A DNA stretch of 64,000 nt from Mesorhizobium sp. Root157 (GTDB taxonomy: Bacteria; Pseudomonadota; Alphaproteobacteria; Rhizobiales; Rhizobiaceae). Position numbers and translations under genes: made by a program. The stretch is taken from the NCBI RefSeq assembly GCF_001427385.1, contig NZ_LMGJ01000001.1, positions 186,001 through 250,000 on the forward strand, read 5' to 3'. The notes under the pieces are model-generated. The model was given only the letters and a program-made list of their open reading frames with translations. It was not told the DNA's origin and did not search any database. Each line of letters begins with the position of its first letter. Position 1 is the first letter of the stretch. Positions 43,506-53,352 of the stretch are shown here, piece by piece.

Positions 43506-45527
43506 ATGACCACCCCAGCCATCGACAGCACACACCGCCCGATTGCCCCGCGCCTCGACGGCGGCACGCTGTCGTGGCCGTGGCTGATTGCCGGGGCGTT
43601 GTTTGTACTTTTCTGGCAGTACGGCCAACCGCTAGCGAAATGGGCCTTCGACTATCCGCGCGCATGGCAGGTGCCGGCGCAGCGCTGGATCAGCAACGCC
43701 ATGAAATGGCTGCTCGACAGCGCCAGCTTCGGCCTGTTCACCTTCACCGACCTGACCCGCTTCATAGCCCGCTTGATCGACCTGCCCTATCAGTTTGCGC
43801 TGAGCCTGCTCTCCACAGGCTTCCTGTCGGGACAAGGCTCGAGCGCAGTCGAGGTTCTGCCGCCTTTGTCCTGGGTCGCCGTCATCGTCATCGTCACGTT
43901 GATGGGCTACCACGCGGGCGGACGCAAGCTGGCGCTGCTCGTCGCCGTCTGCTTCGGCTTCCTTGCCGTCTTCGGCCAGTGGAACAGCTCCATGGTGACG
44001 CTGGCCTCGATCCTGGTGGCGGCCCCGCTCGGCGTGGCCGGCGGCCTGCTGCTCGGCATCCTGGCCTATCGCTACCCGCGTTTCGAACGGGCGCTGACGC
44101 CGCTGCTCGACCTGATGCAGACGATCCCGGTGTTTGCCTATCTGGTGCCAATCCTGTTCATGTTCGGCTTCGGGCCGACCGCCGCCGTGGTGGCGACATT
44201 GATCTACGCCATGCCGCCGATGACGCGCATAACGGTGCTGGCATTGCGCTCGGTGCCGTCGGAGATCCTCGACCTCGGCAAGATGATCGGCTGCACGCGC
44301 CGGCAGATGACGTGGCGGATTCTTGTTCCATCGGCAAAGGACAGCCTGATGGTCGGCGTCAACCAGGTGATCATGCTGTCGCTCAACATGGTCATCATCG
44401 CCTCGATGATCGGCGCCGGCGGGCTCGGCTTCGACGTGCTGGCGGCACTGCGCCGCCTCGACATCGGCGCCGGGCTGGAAGCCGGCATGGCCATCGTGGC
44501 GCTGGCCGTGGCGCTCGACCGGCTTTCGCAGGCCTATGCCATCAAGGCGGGCAGCGAAGGTGCTGCCGTGCGGACAGGAAATTTCCTGCAACGCCACCCC
44601 TATACTTTTGCCGCGCTGGCAATCGTCATCGTGACCGGTGTCGTCGGGTTGGCCGTGCCGGCGCTGCAGCATTACCCGGAAAGCCTCGAGGTCTCGACCG
44701 GCGGCTTCTTCGACGAAGTGGTGCGCTGGATCAACGTCAATTTCTTCGACACGCTGGAGGGGCTGAAGAACCTTGTCCTGCTCAACGTGCTGGTGCCTCT
44801 GAAGCGGCTGCTCGGCGGCTTTCCATGGCTGGGCGTCACGCTGCTTCTGGCCTTTGCCGGCTGGCGGCTGGGCGGCATCAGGCTGGCGGCGCTGGTCGGC
44901 GCGCTTTGCTTGCTCATCGCCGCGACCGGCCAGTGGGAAAAGGCGACGATCACCGTCTATCTGTGCGGCATCTCCGTCATCTTCGCCTCGCTGATCGGCA
45001 TCCCCATCGGCATTGCCTGCGCGGAACGCACGCGCCTGTGGCGCTGGATGCAGGTCGTCATCGACACGCTGCAGACGCTGCCGTCCTTCGTCTACCTGAT
45101 GCCGGCGGTGATGCTGTTTCGCGTCGGCGATTTCACCGCCCTGATCGCCATCGTCGCCTATGCGGTGGCGCCGGCGATCCGCTACACGGTGCTCGGCCTG
45201 CAGAAGGTCGACCCGCGCCTGATCGAAGCCGGGCAGGCGATGGGCTGCACGCCCTGGCAGGTGCTGACCAAGATCAAGCTGAAGCTGGCCTTGCCGGAAA
45301 TCATGCTGGGACTGAACCAGACCATCATGTTCGCGCTGTCGATGCTGGTCATCACCGCGCTTGTCGGCACCCGCGACCTCGGCCAGGAGGTCTATATCGC
45401 GCTGACCAAGGCCGACACCGGACGCGGCCTTGTCGCCGGGCTGGCCGTCGCCTTCATCGCCATCATCGCCGACAGGCTGATTGCGGCCGGTGCCGCGCGG
45501 GCGAAACAGCGGCTGGGGCTGGTGTGA
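43506..45527 (+). CDS. Betaine-type ABC permease with two fused membrane domains
   Basis: A 673-residue inner-membrane protein in which two ProW-like permease domains are joined in tandem. Coupling loops: domain 1 ALRSVPSEILDLGKMIGCTR with RILVPSAKDSLMVGVNQVIM; domain 2 GLQKVDPRLIEAGQAMGCTP with KIKLKLALPEIMLGLNQTIM. The N-terminal part adds about five extra helices. A single polypeptide thus replaces the usual homodimer. ATG 43506 (MTTPAIDSTHRP) was chosen; an in-frame start at 43467 would lie inside the repeat. Its stop overlaps the kinase start (TGATG). Confidence 0.9.
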   Translation: MTTPAIDSTHRPIAPRLDGGTLSWPWLIAGALFVLFWQYGQPLAKWAFDYPRAWQVPAQRWISNAMKWLLDSASFGLFTFTDLTRFIARLIDLPYQFALSLLSTGFLSGQGSSAVEVLPPLSWVAVIVIVTLMGYHAGGRKLALLVAVCFGFLAVFGQWNSSMVTLASILVAAPLGVAGGLLLGILAYRYPRFERALTPLLDLMQTIPVFAYLVPILFMFGFGPTAAVVATLIYAMPPMTRITVLALRSVPSEILDLGKMIGCTRRQMTWRILVPSAKDSLMVGVNQVIMLSLNMVIIASMIGAGGLGFDVLAALRRLDIGAGLEAGMAIVALAVALDRLSQAYAIKAGSEGAAVRTGNFLQRHPYTFAALAIVIVTGVVGLAVPALQHYPESLEVSTGGFFDEVVRWINVNFFDTLEGLKNLVLLNVLVPLKRLLGGFPWLGVTLLLAFAGWRLGGIRLAALVGALCLLIAATGQWEKATITVYLCGISVIFASLIGIPIGIACAERTRLWRWMQVVIDTLQTLPSFVYLMPAVMLFRVGDFTALIAIVAYAVAPAIRYTVLGLQKVDPRLIEAGQAMGCTPWQVLTKIKLKLALPEIMLGLNQTIMFALSMLVITALVGTRDLGQEVYIALTKADTGRGLVAGLAVAFIAIIADRLIAAGAARAKQRLGLV

Positions 45528-46429
45528 TGGACGCACCCGACCCAGGCATCGAAGATCGCATCCGCGCGCTGCCGTGCTGGAACGGCGCGGTCGGGATTGC
45601 GCCGCTGGACGGCGGCTTGAGCAATCAGAACTTTCTCGTCACCGACGCCGGCGGCAGGCATGTAGCCCGGCTGGGCCGCGACTTTCCCTTCCACCACGTG
45701 CTGCGCGACCGTGAACTGATGACGGCGCGCGCCGCCCACGAAGCGGGCTTCGGGCCGCGCGTCGAATATGCCGGAAACGGCATCGTCGTGTGCGAATATA
45801 TCGAGGCAAGGACCTATGCCGCCGAAGACGTGCGGGCCAATCTGGCGCGCATCGCACCCCTGATCCGCGCCTTCCACGAGCAGATGCCGAGACATGTGTC
45901 CGGCCCCGGCTTCATGTTCTGGGTGTTCCACGTCATCCGCGACTATGCGCGTACGCTGAAGGAGGGAGGCAGCCGCTTCAAAGGCAAATTGCCCGCCTAT
46001 CTGGAGCTTGCCGGCGAGCTTGAGCGCGCACAATCACCGCTGCCCATCGTCTTTGGCCACAACGATCTGTTGCCGGCAAATTTCATGGACGACGGTGAAA
46101 GGCTGTGGCTGATCGACTTCGAATATGCCGGCTTCAACACCGCCATGTTCGACCTTGCCGGCACGGCGTCCAACGCCGGCATGGCGCAAGCGCAATCCGA
46201 CGAGTTGCTGGCTGCCTATTTCGGCCATGCGCCGGATGCCGCGATGCTGCGCTCGCATGCGGCTATGCAATGCGCCTCGCTGCTGCGCGAAGCCATGTGG
46301 AGCATGGTTTCCGAACTGCATCTCGACACGCCCGGCGTCGACTACGCCGCCTATACGGCGGACAACCTCGCCCGGCTCGAAGCGACCCTGCACAGCTACC
46401 GAACCCGCTACGGAAAGCACCCATCATGA
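45527..46429 (+). CDS. Choline-kinase-like phosphotransferase (APH fold)
   Basis: A 300-residue protein of the aminoglycoside phosphotransferase/choline kinase fold. The P-loop side reads LDGGLSNQNFLVTDAGGRHV with ARLG; the catalytic loop is VFGHNDLLPANFMDDG and the metal site LIDFEYAGFNTAMFDLA, both intact and closest to choline/ethanolamine kinases. Its start shares one base with the permease stop and its end overlaps the next gene (ATGA), so it is tied to the transporter. Phosphorylation of an imported choline-like amine is the likely role; this is inference. Confidence 0.85.
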   Translation: MDAPDPGIEDRIRALPCWNGAVGIAPLDGGLSNQNFLVTDAGGRHVARLGRDFPFHHVLRDRELMTARAAHEAGFGPRVEYAGNGIVVCEYIEARTYAAEDVRANLARIAPLIRAFHEQMPRHVSGPGFMFWVFHVIRDYARTLKEGGSRFKGKLPAYLELAGELERAQSPLPIVFGHNDLLPANFMDDGERLWLIDFEYAGFNTAMFDLAGTASNAGMAQAQSDELLAAYFGHAPDAAMLRSHAAMQCASLLREAMWSMVSELHLDTPGVDYAAYTADNLARLEATLHSYRTRYGKHPS

Positions 46430-48879
46430 CCTTGCCAACCCATGCCGAAATCGTTGTCATCGGCGGCGGCATCATCGGCTGTTCGACGGCCTACCATCTG
46501 GCCCGCGACCACAAGGCCGACGTCGTGCTGCTGGAACAGGGGCGCATCACCTCTGGTTCGACCTGGCACGCCGCAGGCCTGGTCGGCCAGTTGCGCTCGT
46601 CTGCCTCGATCACCCGCGTGCTGAAATATTCGGTCGAGCTCTACAAGGGGCTGGAGGCCGAGACCGGGCTGGCGACCGGCTGGAAGATGACCGGCTGCCT
46701 GCGGCTCGCCACCAACGCCGATCGCTGGATCGAGTTCAAGCGGCTGGCAACGACTGCGAAAAGCTTCGGCATGGACATGCAGCTTCTGTCGCCCGACGAA
46801 GTCAAGCGCATGTGGCCGCTGATGGAGACGGGCGATCTCGTCGGCGCAAGCTGGCTGCCGACCGACGGGCAGGCAAGCCCCTCCGACATCACCCAATCGC
46901 TCGCCAAGGGCGCGCGCATGCATGGCGCCAAGCTGCATGAGGGCGTGCGCGTCACCGGCTTTGCCATGCGGGACGGCCGCATCACGGCGGTCAAGACCGA
47001 CAAGGGCGACATCGCTTGCGACAAGGTGGTAAACTGCGCCGGCCAGTGGGCCAGGCAGGTGGGAGCCATGGCCGGCATCGACGTGCCGCTGCAGCCGGTC
47101 AAGCACCAGTACATCATCACCGAGAAGATCGACGGGCTGGCGAACGACGCGCCGACCATCCGCGACCCCGACCGCCGCACCTACTTCAAGGAAGAGGTCG
47201 GCGGGCTGGTCATGGGCGGCTACGAGCCGAACCCCCAGGCCTGGGAAACCGGCCTTGCCGGCGGCGACGTGCCCAATGACTGGGAATTCCGCCTGTTCGA
47301 CGACGACTACGATCATTTCGAGCAGCACATGAGTGAAGCCATTGCCCGCGTGCCGGCGTTGGCCAATGTCGGCGTCAAGCAGATGATCAACGGTTCGGAG
47401 AGCTTCACGCCGGACGGCAACTTCATCCTCGGCTCAGCTCCCGAATGTTCCAACATGTTCGTCGGCGCTGGCTTCAACGCCTTCGGTATCGCATCGGGCG
47501 GCGGTGCTGGCTGGGTGCTGGCGCAATGGGTGGTGGACGGCGAAGCGCCGCTGGATCTGTGGGTGGTCGATATCCGCCGCTTTTCCGAAATGCACCGCGA
47601 CCGGCAATGGGTGCGCGACCGCACGCTGGAAGCCTATGGCAAGCACTACACGGTCGGCTTCCCGCACGAGGAATACGAAAGCGGCCGGCCGCGCATCGTC
47701 TCGCCGCTCTATCAGCGACTGAAGGCCCACAATGCCGTGTTCGGCTCCAAGCTCGGCTGGGAGCGGCCGAACTGGTTCGCACCACAAGGCATGGAGGCAA
47801 AGGACGTCTATTCGATGGGCCGCCAGAACTGGTTCGGCCCGGTTGGCGACGAACACCGCCATGTGCGCGAGGCGGTCGGCATCTTCGACCAGTCGTCCTT
47901 CGCCAAATACGAGCTGTCGGGCTCCGATGCGCTGAAGGCGCTTGACTGGATTTGCGCCAACGCTATCGACAAACCGGTCGGGCGGCTGACCTACACGCAA
48001 CTGCTCAATACGCGTGGCGGCATCGAGGCCGACCTGACGGTGGCCCGGCTGGCAGACGAAAAATTCTACATCGTCACCGGCACCGGCTTCCGCACCCACG
48101 ACCTGTCGTGGATCAAGGACCACATCGCCACGGATGCCAGGGTCGACGTCAAGGATGTGACTGAGGCTTTCGGGACTCTGTCGCTGATGGGGCCGAAGGC
48201 GCGGAAGGTGCTGGAAGCCGTCACGGATGTCGATGTCTCCAATGCCGCCTTCCCGTTCGGCCATGTCCGCGAGATCGCTATTGCCGGGCACACAGTGCGG
48301 GCGCTGCGCGTCACCTATGTCGGCGAACTCGGCTGGGAACTGCATGTGCCGATTGGCGCGACCGGCGAGGTTTTCGACGCGCTGATGGCGGCGGGCAAAC
48401 CGCACGGCATCCGCCCTGTCGGCTACCGTGCGCTGGAATCTCTGAGGCTGGAGAAAGGCTATCGCGCCTGGGGTTCCGACATCACCCCCAACGACACGCC
48501 GTTGGAAGCCGGCCTCGGCTGGGCGGTCAAGCTGAAGAAGAACACCGATTTCCTCGGGCGACGTGCTCTGGAGACGATGAACGGCGCCGTGCCCAAAAAG
48601 CGCTTCGCCGGCTTCACCGTGGATGACCCCGACATCGTGCTGGTCGGCCGCGAGACGATCCTGCGCGACGGGCAACCGGTCGGCTATCTGACCAGCGGCG
48701 GCTATGGCTACACGGTCGGCCAGAACATCGGCTACGGCTATGTGCGCAACGATGGCGGCGTGTCGGACGATTTCCTCACTTCAGGCAATTACGAACTGGT
48801 GGTCGCCATGGACAAGGTGCCGGCCGGCCTCCATCTCGAACCGCTTTACGATCCAACTGGCGAGAAGGTAAAAAGTTGA
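46426..48879 (+). CDS. Dimethylglycine/sarcosine dehydrogenase-like flavoenzyme
   Basis: An 817-residue enzyme. Residues 1-370 are a DAO-type FAD domain (IVVIGGGIIGCSTAYHLARD; GSTWHAAGLVGQLRSS, whose histidine carries covalent FAD in dimethylglycine dehydrogenase), followed by the FAO_M linker and a GcvT-type folate domain (about 425-700; FDQSSFAKYELSGSDALKAL, AFGTLSLMGPKARKVLE, RVTYVGELGWELHVP, ESLRLEKGYRAWGSDI) and GcvT barrel (to the end). This removes methyl groups as methylene-THF from N-methyl glycines. ATG 46426 overlaps the kinase by four bases. Last gene of the operon. Confidence 0.9.
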   Translation: MTLPTHAEIVVIGGGIIGCSTAYHLARDHKADVVLLEQGRITSGSTWHAAGLVGQLRSSASITRVLKYSVELYKGLEAETGLATGWKMTGCLRLATNADRWIEFKRLATTAKSFGMDMQLLSPDEVKRMWPLMETGDLVGASWLPTDGQASPSDITQSLAKGARMHGAKLHEGVRVTGFAMRDGRITAVKTDKGDIACDKVVNCAGQWARQVGAMAGIDVPLQPVKHQYIITEKIDGLANDAPTIRDPDRRTYFKEEVGGLVMGGYEPNPQAWETGLAGGDVPNDWEFRLFDDDYDHFEQHMSEAIARVPALANVGVKQMINGSESFTPDGNFILGSAPECSNMFVGAGFNAFGIASGGGAGWVLAQWVVDGEAPLDLWVVDIRRFSEMHRDRQWVRDRTLEAYGKHYTVGFPHEEYESGRPRIVSPLYQRLKAHNAVFGSKLGWERPNWFAPQGMEAKDVYSMGRQNWFGPVGDEHRHVREAVGIFDQSSFAKYELSGSDALKALDWICANAIDKPVGRLTYTQLLNTRGGIEADLTVARLADEKFYIVTGTGFRTHDLSWIKDHIATDARVDVKDVTEAFGTLSLMGPKARKVLEAVTDVDVSNAAFPFGHVREIAIAGHTVRALRVTYVGELGWELHVPIGATGEVFDALMAAGKPHGIRPVGYRALESLRLEKGYRAWGSDITPNDTPLEAGLGWAVKLKKNTDFLGRRALETMNGAVPKKRFAGFTVDDPDIVLVGRETILRDGQPVGYLTSGGYGYTVGQNIGYGYVRNDGGVSDDFLTSGNYELVVAMDKVPAGLHLEPLYDPTGEKVKS

Positions 48880-48904
48880 GGGCTGGCGCTCCCACGAGCG
48901 AACC

Positions 48905-50851
48905 TTATTCTACGCCGGCCTGGAACATCGGCCCGCCGCGCCAGGCCGGATAGCCGTAGCCGTTGATCAAAACGAGGTCGATGTCGGAGCCGCGCAAGGC
49001 AATGCCTTCGGCAAGGATCTTGCGGCCTTCCTCGACGATTGCAGCCATGACCCTTTTGATGATTTCGGACGAGGTGAAAGACCGGCGCTCGATGCCAGCC
49101 TCGCGTGACACGGCTTCGATCAGCGCAGTTACTTCGGGGTCGACGGCTTTTTCACCGCTTGCGTAGGTGTAGTAACCCTTGCCCGTCTTGCGGCCGAACC
49201 GGCCGGCCTCGCACAGCCGGTCGGCGATGACGCCGTAGCGTTCGGACGGATCGCGCGTGGCGGCGTTGCGCTTGCGCCGTGCCCAGGAAATGTCGAGCCC
49301 CGCAAGATCGTTGACCGCATAAGGCCCCATCGGGAATCCGTAGCCTTCCAGCGCCGCATCGATGTCCTGCGGCAGTGCGCCGTCCTCCAGCATGAAATCG
49401 CATTGCCGGCGATAGGCGGTGAAGATGCGGTTGCCGATGAAGCCTTCGCAAACGCCGCTGACCACGCCGAGCTTGCCCAGTCTCCTGGCGACCGCAAGGC
49501 CGGTGGCCAGCACATCGGGCGCTAGCTTTGCGGTGCGTACCACCTCCACCAGCCGCATGACATTTGCCGGCGAAAAAAAGTGCAGGCCGATCAGCCGTTC
49601 CGGCCCCCGGACCATGGACGCGATGGCGTCCGGGTCCAGATAGGAGGTATTGGTGGCAAGGATGGTGTCTGGCCTGACAATGGCTGACAACGATTGAAAC
49701 AGTTCCCGCTTGACGGCGAGATCGTCGAACACGGCTTCGATGACGAGGTCGCAGGACGCCATGGCCTCCCGTCTATCGGCAAACCGGATGCGAGACAGCC
49801 GCTCGCCCATTGCCGCCTCAGCGATACGGCCCGATTTGACCATGCGTCGATAGATGTCCTCGATGCGCGCTCGGCCCGCATCGAGCGCCGCCTTGTCGCG
49901 CTCGACAACGGTTACGGAGAAGCCGGCGTCGGCAAACGAAACGGCGATGCCGGCCCCCATCAGGCCCGCCCCGACGACGCCTGCGGCCTCGATATTGCGC
50001 GGCTCGACGCCTTCGATGCCCGGCACCTTGGCGGCCTTGCGCTCGGCGGCAAAGACATGGCGCAGCGCCAGCGACTGCTCTGACCCGAGCAGCTCGACAA
50101 AGACGGCGCGCTCTTCTGCGAGACCCGCTGCCAATGGCAATTCGAAAGCGCGGCGCACCATGTGCGCGGCCCTGGCAGGAGACAGTTGCCCGCGCGCCTT
50201 GCGCCCGATGGCCGCGAACTGCCTGTCGGCTTCCGCGGGGTCGAATTCAGGCACGGCAAGATCGCCCGTGCGGCGCAGTTCCGCACCGATCAGTTCGCGC
50301 GCAAACGCCTTGGCGTCCTCGACAAGATCGCCTGTCGCGATGCGGTCGGCCGCACCCAGCTCGACAGCTTCGGCAGCGCTGACGCGCCGCCCGCTCGCTG
50401 CGATTTCCATCGCCGCCGCAACGCCGACGAGGCGCGGCAGGCGCTGCGTACCGCCGGCGCCGGGAATGATGCCGAGCTTGACTTCAGGCAGGCCGAATTG
50501 CGCGTCGGGGGCGGCGATGCGGGCATGCGCACCGAGCGCAAGCTCGAACCCGCCGCCGAGCGCCGTGCCATGGACCGCCGCCACCACCGGCTTTTGCGAG
50601 GCTTCGACAGCGTCGATCACTTCCGGCAGCAAAGGCTGGCGCGGCGGCTGGCCGAATTCCTTCACGTCCGCACCGGCAACGAACGTCCTGCCGGCACAGG
50701 CAAGCACAATGGCCTGCAGCGCCGGATCGGCGGCGGCTTCGGCAAGGGCGGTCATCAGCCCTGCCCGCACGGCATGCGAGGCGGCGTTGACCGGCGCATT
50801 GTCGATCACGATAACGCCGATATTTCCGTCGCGGGTCAGGGTTACGCTCAT
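48905..50851 (-). CDS. FadJ-like enoyl-CoA hydratase/3-hydroxyacyl-CoA dehydrogenase
   Basis: A 648-residue bifunctional beta-oxidation enzyme. Hydratase domain: HGTALGGGFELALGAHARIA, then FGLPEVKLGIIPGAGGTQRL with both glutamates. Dehydrogenase domain: AGVVGAGLMGAGIAVSFADA (NAD fold), LHFFSPANVMRLVEVVRT, and the C-terminal helical part GFIGNRIFTAYRRQ. It is last in the six-gene minus-strand operon, 17 bases after RidA. In that context it would work on ring-opened acyl-CoA of the aromatic pathway. Confidence 0.92.
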   Translation of the reverse strand: MSVTLTRDGNIGVIVIDNAPVNAASHAVRAGLMTALAEAAADPALQAIVLACAGRTFVAGADVKEFGQPPRQPLLPEVIDAVEASQKPVVAAVHGTALGGGFELALGAHARIAAPDAQFGLPEVKLGIIPGAGGTQRLPRLVGVAAAMEIAASGRRVSAAEAVELGAADRIATGDLVEDAKAFARELIGAELRRTGDLAVPEFDPAEADRQFAAIGRKARGQLSPARAAHMVRRAFELPLAAGLAEERAVFVELLGSEQSLALRHVFAAERKAAKVPGIEGVEPRNIEAAGVVGAGLMGAGIAVSFADAGFSVTVVERDKAALDAGRARIEDIYRRMVKSGRIAEAAMGERLSRIRFADRREAMASCDLVIEAVFDDLAVKRELFQSLSAIVRPDTILATNTSYLDPDAIASMVRGPERLIGLHFFSPANVMRLVEVVRTAKLAPDVLATGLAVARRLGKLGVVSGVCEGFIGNRIFTAYRRQCDFMLEDGALPQDIDAALEGYGFPMGPYAVNDLAGLDISWARRKRNAATRDPSERYGVIADRLCEAGRFGRKTGKGYYTYASGEKAVDPEVTALIEAVSREAGIERRSFTSSEIIKRVMAAIVEEGRKILAEGIALRGSDIDLVLINGYGYPAWRGGPMFQAGVE

Positions 50852-50868
50852 GGCGGTCCTAGGCCCAT

Positions 50869-51306
50869 TCAATCCGGAACCACGGCGGTCGCCTGGATTT
50901 CGACAAGCGCCTCGTCTTCGATAAGGCCGGAGACCTCGACCACGGCCATGGCCGGGAAGTTACGGCCCATCGTTGCCTTCCAGGCCGCGCCGATGTCTTT
51001 CAGCGAAGCCGAATAGGCTTTGCGGTCGGTGACGTACCACGTCATCGTCGTGATGTGCTCCGGTCCGGCACCGCCTTCCCGCAGGATCGCCAGGACGTTG
51101 TCCAGCGTCTGCCTGATCTGGCCGGCCAGGTCGTGGACTTCGAACTTGCACTGGCCGTTCCAGCCGATCTGGCCGCCGATGAAAATGGTGCGGCCACGCG
51201 CTTCGATGCCGTTCGAATAACCGATCGGCTTGGTCCAGCCTTCGGGCTGCAGCACCCGATGCGGTGTCGAGGGAGCCGGCTGTTGGGACAAATTGGTGAC
51301 GCTCAT
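50869..51306 (-). CDS. RidA family imine/enamine deaminase
   Basis: A 145-residue trimeric protein of the RidA (YjgF/YER057c) family, which hydrolyses reactive imines and enamines to ketones and ammonia. The domain starts [30 protein letters not shown], then [16 protein letters not shown] and the C-terminal [20 protein letters not shown]. The catalytic arginine expected near residue 105 of classic RidA reads differently here ([15 protein letters not shown]), so it may belong to a non-archetypal subgroup. It overlaps the acyl-CoA dehydrogenase stop by four bases. Confidence 0.88.
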   Translation of the reverse strand: MSVTNLSQQPAPSTPHRVLQPEGWTKPIGYSNGIEARGRTIFIGGQIGWNGQCKFEVHDLAGQIRQTLDNVLAILREGGAGPEHITTMTWYVTDRKAYSASLKDIGAAWKATMGRNFPAMAVVEVSGLIEDEALVEIQATAVVPD

Positions 51307-52502
51307 GGCAAATCCTGTCTCGATGTCTTCATCAACTCGCGGCCGATGATCAGTTTCTGCACTTCGGTCGCGCCCTCGTAGATGCGCAACGCCCGGATTT
51401 CACGGTAGAGTCGCTCGGTGATTTCGCCGACGCGCACGCCGCGCCCGCCGAACAGTTGCAGCGCCTGATCGATGACCCATTGCGCGTTTTCGGTCGCCGT
51501 CAGCTTGGCCATGGCCGCCTCGCGCGTCGTCGGCAACTTCTGCGCGTCGCGCCGCCATGCGGTGCGGGCGACCAGAAGCGCCGCCGCATCGATGGCTGTC
51601 GCCATCTCGCCCAGCGTCGACTGCGCGGTCGGCAGGTCGGCCAGCGTCGCCCCGAACATCTTTCGCGACCGCGCGTGGCTCAGCGCCTCGTCCAGCGCCC
51701 GGCGAGCAAAGCCAAGTGCCGCCGCCGCCACCGAAGGGCGGAAAATGTCCAGCGTGCGCATGGCGATCTTGAAGCCTTCGCCGGGTTGCCCAAGAAGCTG
51801 CGCAGCCGGAATGCGGCAATTGTCGAAACGGATGCGGGCCAGCGGATGCGGCGCGATGGTTTCGATGCGCTCGGCAATCGAAAAGCCGGGCGTATCGGCG
51901 AAGACGACAAAGGCCGAAATGCCGCGCGTGCCGGGCGCTTCGCCGGTTCGGGCAAAGACGGTGTAGACGTCGGCGATGCCTCCGTTGGAGATGAAGATCT
52001 TCTCGCCGTCGAGCACATAGGCGTCGCCGTCGCGACGCGCAGCACAGGCCATCGCCGCGACGTCCGATCCGGCATCGGGTTCGGTCAGCGCGAAGGCTGA
52101 AATCAGTTCGCCCTTGGCGACCTTGGGCAGGATCGCCTGCTTGATCTCCTCGATGCCCGACAGGCTGATCGCGCCGGTGCCCAGCCCTTGCATGGCGAAG
52201 GCGAAGTCGGCCAGCCCATCGGCATAGGCCAGCGTCTCGCGCATCACGCAAAGCGAGCGGCTATCGATGGCTGGCGAGACGCCGCCATAGGCTTGCGGCA
52301 CGCAATGGCGCAGGAAGCCGGCGGCACCCAGTCTGGCAACCAGTGCCTTGCAGGCCGTGTCGGCATCATGGTGGTCGATAACGCCAAGTCCTTTGCCGGC
52401 TATGAACGCGCCCAGATCTTTCGCCAACGCCCGATGATCGGCGGCGTAAAACGGCCAGTCGAGATGGTCGCGTGACGGCTGGTGCGTGGAGGTGGCCGCC
52501 AT
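51303..52502 (-). CDS. Acyl-CoA dehydrogenase
   Basis: A 399-residue FAD enzyme. Marks: [16 protein letters not shown] (flavin side), [38 protein letters not shown], and the C-terminal [20 protein letters not shown] with [20 protein letters not shown], where the glutamate of YEG is the catalytic base. Gene starts at 52502, four bases after the hydratase stop. Its substrate is probably an alicyclic acyl-CoA in the anthranilate pathway. Confidence 0.92.
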   Translation of the reverse strand: MAATSTHQPSRDHLDWPFYAADHRALAKDLGAFIAGKGLGVIDHHDADTACKALVARLGAAGFLRHCVPQAYGGVSPAIDSRSLCVMRETLAYADGLADFAFAMQGLGTGAISLSGIEEIKQAILPKVAKGELISAFALTEPDAGSDVAAMACAARRDGDAYVLDGEKIFISNGGIADVYTVFARTGEAPGTRGISAFVVFADTPGFSIAERIETIAPHPLARIRFDNCRIPAAQLLGQPGEGFKIAMRTLDIFRPSVAAAALGFARRALDEALSHARSRKMFGATLADLPTAQSTLGEMATAIDAAALLVARTAWRRDAQKLPTTREAAMAKLTATENAQWVIDQALQLFGGRGVRVGEITERLYREIRALRIYEGATEVQKLIIGRELMKTSRQDLP

Positions 52503-52506
52503 CGCC

Positions 52507-53349
52507 TCAATCTCCCTTGAAGGCGGGCTTGGCCTTGGCCGCGAAGGCCTCGAAGGCGCGGCGGAAATCGCCGGTCGCCATGCAGATCGCCTGCGCCTGC
52601 GCTTCCGATTCGATCAGTTCCTCGATGCCCATGCCCCATTCCTGGTCGAGCATCTTCTTGGTCATCGAATGGGCGAACCATGGCCCGTCGGCCAGATTGC
52701 GGGCGAATTTCCGGGCTTCGGCAAGCAGCCCGCCGCGCTCGGCAAGCGTATTGTAGAAACCCCATGCATGGCCTTCAGCGGCCGTCATCACCCGGCCGGT
52801 GAACAGAAGTTCGGCGGCGCGGCCCTGGCCGATGATGCGCGGAAGGATGCCGCAAGCGCCCATGTCGGCGCCGGCAAGGCCGACACGCGTGAACAGGAAG
52901 GCGGTCTTGGCTTCCGGCGTGGCGGTGCGGTAGTCGGACGCCATGGCAAGGATGGCGCCGGCCCCGGCGCAGATGCCGTCCACGGCTGCAACGATCGGCT
53001 GCGGGCAGGCCCGGATCTGCTTGACCAGATCGCCGGTCATGCGGGTAAAGGCAATGAGGTCCGGCATCGCCATTTTGGTCAGCGGCTCGATGATCTCGAA
53101 CACGTCGCCACCGGAGGAGAAATTGTTGTCCGCACCGGTCAGCACCACGGCGCGCACGTCGCTGGCCCGCTGTAAGGCGCGGAACAGGCCGGCAAGCTCC
53201 TCATAGCTTTCGAAGGTCAGCGGGTTCTTCTTCTGAGGCCGGTTGAGGGTGATGGTGGCGACGCGGCCGTCCTCGTCCGTCTCGAACAGGAAGTGGCTGG
53301 CCTTGTGGCCCTTGAAGGCACGGCGTTTGGCCTGCATGGCGTTGGTCAT
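52507..53349 (-). CDS. Enoyl-CoA hydratase/isomerase family protein
   Basis: A 280-residue crotonase-fold protein. The N-terminal extension [20 protein letters not shown] is followed by [19 protein letters not shown], the oxyanion loops [20 protein letters not shown] and [20 protein letters not shown], and [20 protein letters not shown]. It lies between the SDR gene (three bases) and the acyl-CoA dehydrogenase gene (four bases). Ring-opening or hydration of the CoA-bound ring is a plausible role. Confidence 0.9.
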   Translation of the reverse strand: MTNAMQAKRRAFKGHKASHFLFETDEDGRVATITLNRPQKKNPLTFESYEELAGLFRALQRASDVRAVVLTGADNNFSSGGDVFEIIEPLTKMAMPDLIAFTRMTGDLVKQIRACPQPIVAAVDGICAGAGAILAMASDYRTATPEAKTAFLFTRVGLAGADMGACGILPRIIGQGRAAELLFTGRVMTAAEGHAWGFYNTLAERGGLLAEARKFARNLADGPWFAHSMTKKMLDQEWGMGIEELIESEAQAQAICMATGDFRRAFEAFAAKAKPAFKGD

Positions 53350-53352
53350 CTG

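Noticed and set aside
41365..43665. Minus-strand open frame of about 766 codons
   Set aside because: Antisense to the betaine binding-protein and ATPase genes, which have all family motifs.
43493..45526. Plus-strand frame running into the choline-kinase-like gene from upstream
   Set aside because: The first 2 kb overlaps the fused permease in another frame and is arginine-rich nonsense; only the part from 45527 is coding.
43632..45536. Minus-strand open frame of about 634 codons
   Set aside because: Antisense to the fused permease; composition dominated by Q, R, D and H.
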